Source: Bacteroidales bacterium
GTDB lineage: Bacteria > Bacteroidota > Bacteroidia > Bacteroidales > UBA3663
DNA: 6,781 nt
Direction of reading: 5' to 3'
Assembly: GCA_004557315.1 (NCBI GenBank)
Contig: SFEH01000111.1
Span: forward strand, 1 to 6,781
The notes beneath the pieces were generated by a model, which saw only the letters and a program-made list of their open reading frames with translations, did no database searches and was not told the origin of the DNA. A program made the translations under genes and the position numbers. Shown here piece by piece: positions 1-3,967 of the stretch. Numbering within the stretch: position 1 is the stretch's first letter; every line of letters starts with the position of its first letter.

Positions 1-296
1 ATGCCAGTGGTCGTAGAGATATGATCGACACTCACGGTGAAGGCCGTGAGGTGATTGTCGCTATTGTTGGCACACATCTGAGGCAGATTGAGCTGCTCAC
101 AGATTTTCTTGCTCATTGGCATGCAAATCAAGCCCTTGGCCTCAGAAGCCATGAGGTTGACATTCTCGGTTGTGGCAAACTCTGCTGCACAGATGAGGTC
201 GCCTTCGTTCTCACGGTCAGGGTCGTCCGTCACTAGGATGCACTTGCCTTGGCGCAAAGCTTCAAGAGCTTCGTCGATAGTATTAAACTGATTCAT
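1..296 (-). CDS. ribB: 3,4-dihydroxy-2-butanone-4-phosphate synthase, N-terminal part (RibB, or RibB domain of RibBA); runs off the window
   Basis: This is the third gene of the riboflavin operon, cut by the left edge after 98 codons. RibB converts ribulose 5-phosphate to 3,4-dihydroxy-2-butanone 4-phosphate plus formate, the four-carbon substrate of lumazine synthase, in the cytoplasm. The translation starts MNQFNTIDEALEALRQGK and carries the family's acidic, Mg-binding loop DDPDRENEGD at residues 24-33. Residues 52-60 (EAKGLICMP) and 82-98 (HLTAFTVSVDHISTTTG) are also typical of the family. The ATG at 294-296 lies only 2 bp after the ribE stop codon, which suggests translational coupling. 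In many Bacteroidetes this domain is fused to GTP cyclohydrolase II (RibA); the window ends too early to tell, so the protein may be RibBA. The identity of the RibB domain is secure. Confidence 0.95.
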   Translation of the reverse strand, partial: MNQFNTIDEALEALRQGKCILVTDDPDRENEGDLICAAEFATTENVNLMASEAKGLICMPMSKKICEQLNLPQMCANNSDNHLTAFTVSVDHISTTTG

Positions 297-298
297 AA

Positions 299-943
299 TC
301 AAAAGCTAAATCCATATTTTGCCATCTTGTCCAAAAGATCGCTTCCATTGTCAGGTGCCTTGCCCAACAACTTCTCGACATATTTGGCAATGATGTCGTT
401 TTCGATATTTACGAGGTCGCCCACCTTGGCTTGGTGGAGCGTAGTGGCGGCTTGAGTATGTGGGATGAGCGAAACGGCAAATGAACGTGCATCGACCCTT
501 GCCACCGTAAGCGAAACTCCCTGTAGTGTGACACTGCCTTTCTCGATGATGTAGCGCAGGAGCTTGCTGTCGCATTCAATGGTGAGCCAGAGGGCTGTGT
601 CGTCCTGCCGGCGGTCGGCGATGCGACCAGTGCCATCGATATGTCCAGAGACGATGTGTCCTCCCAGACGAGTCTGTAACGACAAGGCTCGTTCGAGATT
701 GACAGGACTGCCACTCACCAGTTCGCCTAAGGCAGTTCGACTGACCGTCTCAGGCATGACATCGGCAGTGAAGCCATGACCTGTGAGAGAAGTGACTGTC
801 AGGCAGACTCCATTGGTGGCAATGCTGTCGCCCACCAAGGTTCCTTCCAGCACCTTCTCGGCTTCCACTTCGAGCGTGAAGCTCTTGGCTCCTCGATGCA
901 GGCTCTTGACGTGGCCCACCTCTTCAATTATTCCTGTAAACAT
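299..943 (-). CDS. ribE: riboflavin synthase, alpha subunit type
   Basis: The 214-residue protein has the usual length for riboflavin synthase, which dismutates two molecules of 6,7-dimethyl-8-ribityllumazine into riboflavin and the ribityl-diaminopyrimidine. It shows the family's two tandem lumazine-binding halves. The first starts with the hallmark MFTGIIEE and contains SIATNGVCLTV (residues 40-50). The second starts near HIVSGHIDGTG (96-106) and contains GSVTLQGVSLTV, with NIENDIIAKYVEKLL towards the C-terminus. The frame is open upstream to 1021, but MFTGIIEE is the invariant N-terminus of the family, so the ATG at 941-943 is the start; the extra 26 codons overlap the end of ribD. It begins 8 bp after the ribD stop and ends 2 bp before ribB. 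No Shine-Dalgarno site is visible, as is usual in Bacteroidetes. The gene is called ribE in Bacteroidetes and E. coli annotation, and ribC in some older E. coli work. Confidence 0.97.
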   Translation of the reverse strand: MFTGIIEEVGHVKSLHRGAKSFTLEVEAEKVLEGTLVGDSIATNGVCLTVTSLTGHGFTADVMPETVSRTALGELVSGSPVNLERALSLQTRLGGHIVSGHIDGTGRIADRRQDDTALWLTIECDSKLLRYIIEKGSVTLQGVSLTVARVDARSFAVSLIPHTQAATTLHQAKVGDLVNIENDIIAKYVEKLLGKAPDNGSDLLDKMAKYGFSF

Positions 944-951
944 ATTGTCGG

Positions 952-2064
952 TTATTGTTTTACCAATCCATGAACAAGGACATCCTCGCCCACTTGCCTG
1001 ATCTCTGTTCGTTCTAAACAAAGGGCTTCTGCCATCTGTCCTATGCCTCGGCCCTCTACAGGAGTCTTGGCGTCAGCGCCCCCGACCAATTTGGGAGCGA
1101 TGAAAGCATATACTTCATTGACCAATCCCTCATGCAGAAAAGCCTCGTTGATGGTGCCTCCGCCTTCGAGCAGAATGCCATCGATGCGCTCTTCGGCTGC
1201 CTTCGATAGCATCTCGCGCAACGATCCACAGCACCAAGTCTGTGCACCAGCCTCGTGCAAGGCCTGACGTTTTGACTCGTCGGCACTATTGCCATGAACT
1301 ACGATAAGAGGAATCTGCCGAGCTGTCGTTACCAATTTGCTATTCAAAGGAATGCGCAGGTTGCGGTCTAAAACAATGCGGATAGGGTTGCGTGCCTCTG
1401 GCATGTCGGCAATGCGGGTATTGAGTATAGGGTCATCGGCAAGGACTGTGCCTATACCGCAGAGAATAGCCTTGAACTGATGGCGCAGATGATGAACATA
1501 CTGACGAGAGAGTTCGCCCGACACCCATCGGCTGTCGCCTGTATGTGTGCAGATCTTGCCATCGAGTGTCATGGCATATTTCATGACCACCCAAGGCAAG
1601 CGATGAGTGATGAAACTCAAGAACACGCGGTTCTGATATTTCATTTCCAGGGCTAAGGGAGAGTCCTGCTCTATTATCTCGACCTCAATGCCTGCTTCAC
1701 GCAACTGGCTGATGCCCTTGCCTGCCACAAGCGGATTAGGGTCGAGCAGACCTACCACCACACGTTTGATGCGATGGGCAATGATAGCTTCGGTGCATGG
1801 CGGCTGCTTGCCGTGGTGGCAGCATGGCTCGAGAGTCACGAACATCTCTGCTCCGTCGCAGCATACTCCACGTGAGTCGGCATCGCGGAAAGCATTGCGC
1901 TCAGCGTGAAGGTCGCCATAACGGGCATGATAGCCTTGAGCAATCACCTGACCACCTGACACGATCAATGCTCCCACCATCGGGTTCGGATTGACGTGTC
2001 CTTCTCCCCGTTGGGCGAGTTCCATTGCTTGACGTAAAAACTGGATATCGTTGGCCTTGATCAT
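952..2064 (-). CDS. ribD: bifunctional diaminohydroxyphosphoribosylaminopyrimidine deaminase / 5-amino-6-(5-phosphoribosylamino)uracil reductase
   Basis: RibD is a cytoplasmic enzyme of 370 residues. It performs the second and third steps of the GTP branch of riboflavin synthesis: deamination of the pyrimidine, then NADPH-dependent reduction of the ribosyl side chain. The N-terminal zinc deaminase domain has HAE at residues 53-55 and PCCHHGKQPPC at 80-90, giving zinc ligands H53, C81 and C90 and catalytic E55. NPNPMVGA at 25-32 is also typical. The reductase domain starts at about residue 157, with MKYAMTLDGK (161-170), SRWVSG (178-183), LADDPILNTR and the glycine-rich LLEGGGTINEAF. The start was set at the ATG at 2062-2064, where similarity begins. 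The upstream in-frame extension to 2166 would run into the riboswitch. The bases before the ATG are a long A-rich run instead of a Shine-Dalgarno site. First gene of the operon, downstream of the FMN riboswitch. Confidence 0.96.
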   Translation of the reverse strand: MIKANDIQFLRQAMELAQRGEGHVNPNPMVGALIVSGGQVIAQGYHARYGDLHAERNAFRDADSRGVCCDGAEMFVTLEPCCHHGKQPPCTEAIIAHRIKRVVVGLLDPNPLVAGKGISQLREAGIEVEIIEQDSPLALEMKYQNRVFLSFITHRLPWVVMKYAMTLDGKICTHTGDSRWVSGELSRQYVHHLRHQFKAILCGIGTVLADDPILNTRIADMPEARNPIRIVLDRNLRIPLNSKLVTTARQIPLIVVHGNSADESKRQALHEAGAQTWCCGSLREMLSKAAEERIDGILLEGGGTINEAFLHEGLVNEVYAFIAPKLVGGADAKTPVEGRGIGQMAEALCLERTEIRQVGEDVLVHGLVKQ

Positions 2065-2118
2065 CTTTTTATTTTTTTTTGGCTTCAAGGCACAGGTATT
2101 AGATGAAATGAGAATGCA

Positions 2119-2148
2119 ATACTGGCAATACATGACATGTACCAGTAT
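2119..2148 (-). promoter_or_regulatory. leader hairpin between FMN aptamer and ribD, possible expression platform
   Basis: In the minus-strand RNA the arms AUACUGG and CCAGUAU pair (7 bp), and inside them UACAU pairs with AUGUA (5 bp) around a GUC loop, leaving a 3-nt UUG bulge on the 3' side. The hairpin begins about 10 nt after the aptamer and ends 54 nt before the ribD ATG. It is not followed by a clean U-tract, only a mildly U-rich stretch, so it is not an obvious intrinsic terminator. Its place makes it the best candidate for part of the riboswitch output, but I found no convincing alternative pairing with the aptamer. The structure is seen in the sequence; the role is inferred. Confidence 0.5.
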
Positions 2149-2156
2149 CTGCTGCC

Positions 2157-2273
2157 CTTCTTCCATCCAGACTATACTGTCGGTCCCGTAGTTTCACCGG
2201 GTCATGGTCTGAATGTCAGACCTCGCGGACTTTACCGCCGATCGGGAATTTCACCCTGCCCTGAAGAGTTATC
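2157..2273 (-). promoter_or_regulatory. FMN riboswitch (RFN element) of the riboflavin operon
   Basis: Read on the minus strand, the region contains the conserved RFN blocks in order: AGGGCAGGGTGAAATTCCC, then CGGCGGTAAAGTCCGCGA, a variable arm, then CGGTGAAACTACGGGACCG and ACAGTATAGTCTGGATG. A closing P1 stem of about five pairs can be drawn between CTCTTC at the 5' end and GAAGAAG at the 3' end. It lies directly upstream of ribD, as expected. In this class FMN binding lowers expression of downstream riboflavin genes, through transcription termination or translation; which applies here cannot be read off. The exact ends are approximate to a few bases. Confidence 0.96.
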
Positions 2274-2278
2274 AGCGG

Positions 2279-2286
2279 CAAAGATA
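2279..2286 (-). promoter_or_regulatory. -7 element of the riboflavin operon promoter
   Basis: The minus strand reads TATCTTTG, a full match to the Bacteroidetes sigma-ABfr -7 consensus TAnnTTTG. It ends a few bases upstream of the FMN aptamer, so transcription would begin at about 2270-2274, right at the P1 stem. No good -33 TTTG box is seen at the usual distance. The same octamer, in the longer context GCTATCTTTG, occurs in front of the lipoprotein gene. Confidence 0.7.
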
Positions 2287-2365
2287 GCAATAATCTTGGA
2301 AATATCCGCTATTTCACTATAATATTTTTTTCGCACCACACGATGATTCTACGTTTTGGCATGTG

Positions 2366-2441
2366 TGGGGTGCATACCTTCAAGGTTATTCGACAGCATA
2401 TATAGTTTTAGCCGATGACCGGTAGTATTTGAGCAGCATAC
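2366..2441 (-). repeat. 76-bp direct repeat, copy 1 (3' end of the small lipoprotein gene)
   Basis: This segment matches 3891-3966 at 71 of 76 positions with no gaps, in the same orientation. Identity is sharp on the right-hand edge and fades on the left-hand edge, where a weaker resemblance may run on to about 2354. Read on the minus strand in one frame it encodes SNTTGHRLKLYMLSNNLEGM followed by HPTHAKT and a stop at 2349. This resembles the C-terminal strands of short Bacteroidales lipoproteins (NTTGxxRKLYI type), so the repeat appears to be lipoprotein coding sequence and not a mobile-element end. No inverted repeats or flanking duplications mark it as an insertion sequence. Confidence 0.85.
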
Positions 2442-2731
2442 ATTTTCAGTTCTTCCATAAATGAGTCGCCATTTTCTACTTTCAGCCAGTCATACACATT
2501 ATATTTCGTGCTGTCTTTATCGAATTCTAAATCACCATTATTGCCTTTGTAGTCCTGAATTACTGCATGGGAGAAAGGCTCATTCCCAGCAGCAACGATT
2601 TCTCCTCCTTCTTTAGGAAAAGTTATTCTATCTGGAAAACCCAAATCAACCTCTGAGAAACAAGACGTGCAGAGGAATGAAAGACAGCACAATAAAAATA
2701 GTGTACAATTTTTTATAGTTTTATTTGCCAT
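2408..2731 (-). CDS. small Bacteroidales-type lipoprotein, probably frameshifted near its 3' end
   Basis: The open frame gives 107 residues: a basic start (MANKTIKN), a hydrophobic stretch, and the lipobox LCTSC with the lipidated cysteine at residue 24. The mature part has DLGFPDRITFPKEGGE and VYDWLKVENGD. This pattern resembles short BACON-like or Ig-like cell-surface lipoproteins of Bacteroidales, by memory of the family. The frame ends YAAQILPVIG, but the expected family ending (AxPNTTGxxRKLYI) is present in a neighbouring frame. Shifting by one base near 2430 restores SNTTGHRLKLYMLSNNLEGM and extends the product to a stop at 2349, about 127 residues. The gene is therefore probably a frameshifted pseudogene; sequencing error or an altered but working C-terminus are alternatives. 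A TATCTTTG promoter lies about 27 bp upstream, so it is probably transcribed alone. Function unknown. Confidence 0.7.
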   Translation of the reverse strand: MANKTIKNCTLFLLCCLSFLCTSCFSEVDLGFPDRITFPKEGGEIVAAGNEPFSHAVIQDYKGNNGDLEFDKDSTKYNVYDWLKVENGDSFMEELKMYAAQILPVIG

Positions 2732-2757
2732 GACTAAAGTTTTGTATGTTCAGTGCA

Positions 2758-2765
2758 CAAAGATA
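2758..2765 (-). promoter_or_regulatory. -7 element of the lipoprotein gene promoter
   Basis: The minus strand reads TATCTTTG, matching TAnnTTTG of the Bacteroidetes housekeeping promoter. About 19 bp further upstream is GGTTTC, a plausible degenerate -33 element. The predicted start of transcription, near 2752, gives a leader of about 20 nt before the ATG at 2729-2731. Confidence 0.65.
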
Positions 2766-2815
2766 GCGATTATTTTGATATAATGAAACCATAATCCCCC
2801 AAAATTGATGACCCA

Positions 2816-3409
2816 TGCCTAAAATTTGTCTTCATCACCGGCATCACCAAGTTTTCGCAACTCAGCATCTTCAGCGAGCTGAACAACCTGAAGAACATAT
2901 CGATGGACCCGAATTTCGGAGCTGTTTGCGGCATCACGAAAGAGGAAGTGCTGACAAAGATGCAGGACTACATCGAACAACTTGCCTTAGCCAACTAATG
3001 GACGATAGACGAAGCCGTAGCACAGTTGACACAACAATACGACGGTTACCACTTCACATGGCCTTCGTCTGACATATTCAACCTGCTCACCGTGCCTTAT
3101 TGCGACAATGCCAACTCCGAGGGTCACTACCAGCAGATGCTCTACGTCATCTTCTCACTGTTCGGCAGATATGTCGAGGTGGAGGTACATACGCCACGAG
3201 GCCGTGTCGATGTAGTGATGATTTCGTCAAATACCCTCTACCTCTTCGAACTGAAGCTCAACAAGGATGCAGCCACAGCCATCGAGCAGATCAACCTCAA
3301 GGACTATGCCTCGAAGTTCGCCCTCTGCAACCTCCCTATCGTCAAGGTGGGCATCAACTTCGACTCTGAGCAACGCACGATAACGGATTGGGAGATTGTG
3401 AGGAAATAG
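2816..3409 (+). pseudogene. remnant of a DUF1703 protein (AAA-ATPase-like / PD-(D/E)XK nuclease)
   Basis: One plus-strand frame contains two separate parts of a DUF1703 protein, a family common in Prevotella and Bacteroides with an N-terminal AAA-ATPase-like domain (PF09820) and a C-terminal PD-(D/E)XK nuclease-like domain (PF08011). The first part runs CLKFVFITGITKFSQLSIF to YDGYHFTWPSSDIFN, with an in-frame TAA at 2996-2998 just before WTIDEAV. After codon 3080-3082 the frame jumps to LLTVPYCDNANSEGHYQQ and keeps the nuclease core GRVDVVM and ELKLNK, ending VKVGINFDSEQRTITDW and a TAG. The Walker A/B region is absent, and from memory of intact members well over 100 residues are missing at the DIFN/LLTV join. 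An open frame of 127 codons remains from ATG 3026, but it begins inside the family's core and is unlikely to work. It is the only plus-strand gene trace and converges on the remnant at 3472. Confidence 0.85.
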
Positions 3410-3471
3410 CGGTTACCCTTGGTAAAAGGTGGGCAATGGCGTTAGGTCTGATAGTATCGCCTTGCCTTGTG

Positions 3472-3876
3472 TCATAAATCCAATCCGCCAGAAATACATT
3501 CTTCTGTCTCGATCATGCTTCGCTTATGAGACTGCTTATTGCTTCCTGTATTGAATCGATAATGCAAATTTACAATAATAGCATTGCGATACGGCTTGAG
3601 GCTTTGTACCGTTTACTCATGGTAATAATCAACAGCAATCTTGGTGCTAAGTTTTTTGGACAAACAAAAATCCGTGGGAAGGAACCAGGTTATCATTGTT
3701 GACAATTTGCCACCAAACCACTGCTTATTGGCCGTCAGGCTCCAGCTATCGATACCAGATTGTGAATATCCCTGCAGGAGATTCTCCTTGAATTTGCTTC
3801 GGCTGTAGCCTAAATATATGACATAACCATGGTTGAAATATGTCAAATCTGCACCAAACCACCAGCCATCCACTAC
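3472..3876 (-). pseudogene. C-terminal remnant of a second outer-membrane beta-barrel protein
   Basis: Minus-strand reading gives DGWWFGADLTYF, SGIDSWSLTANKQWFGGKL, STMITWFLPTDF and, after a stop, LKPYRNAIIVNLHYRFNTGS and a polar tail ending at TGA 3472-3474. Alternating aromatic beta-strand sequence followed by a final YRFNxG strand and a basic, serine-rich tail is how many Bacteroidales beta-barrel (OMP_b-brl_3 type) proteins end. An in-frame TAA at 3613-3615 interrupts it between YYHE and TVQSLKP; the same frame keeps its resemblance beyond the stop, so this is one lesion in otherwise recognisable coding sequence. The 5' side joins in frame to the lipoprotein-like repeat at about 3877-3890, with no start codon of its own. 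Its C-terminus differs from that of the intact receptor next door, so it came from another gene and is not a duplicate of 3968-6577. Confidence 0.75.
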
Positions 3877-3890
3877 TTGTTTGGTATTTA

Positions 3891-3966
3891 TGGGGTGCAT
3901 ACCTTCAAGGTTATTCGACAGTATATATAGTTTTTGCCAATGACCAGTAGTATTGGAGCAGCATAC
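3891..3966 (-). repeat. 76-bp direct repeat, copy 2 (detached lipoprotein 3' end beside the receptor gene)
   Basis: This segment is 71/76 identical to 2366-2441. Minus-strand translation gives SNTTGHWQKLYILSNNLEGM, then HPINTK, and runs without a stop into the beta-barrel remnant. It begins one base after the TGA of the receptor gene. Both copies start with GTATGCTGCTC, and just before this both have TGAA (separated by AAT in copy 1 and directly adjacent in copy 2), a possible short homology at a recombination join. Both copies have the same length across the proposed frameshift point, although they differ there by one base. Confidence 0.85.
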
Positions 3967-3967
3967 T

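Noticed and set aside
944..1021. In-frame N-terminal extension of ribE
   Set aside because: MFTGIIEE is the near-invariant family N-terminus; the extension is only ribD 3' sequence read in another frame.
2065..2166. In-frame N-terminal extension of ribD by 34 codons
   Set aside because: It overlaps the riboswitch 3' part and the leader hairpin, shows no resemblance to RibD, and the family N-terminus fits the ATG at 2064.
2366..2441. The 76-bp repeat as an insertion-sequence end or attachment site
   Set aside because: No inverted repeats, integrase, transposase or target duplication are visible, and the translation fits a lipoprotein C-terminus.
3410..3471. Possible bidirectional terminator between the convergent remnants
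   Set aside because: Only a weak imperfect hairpin around ACCCTTGGTAAAAGGT is present, without a U-run on either strand.
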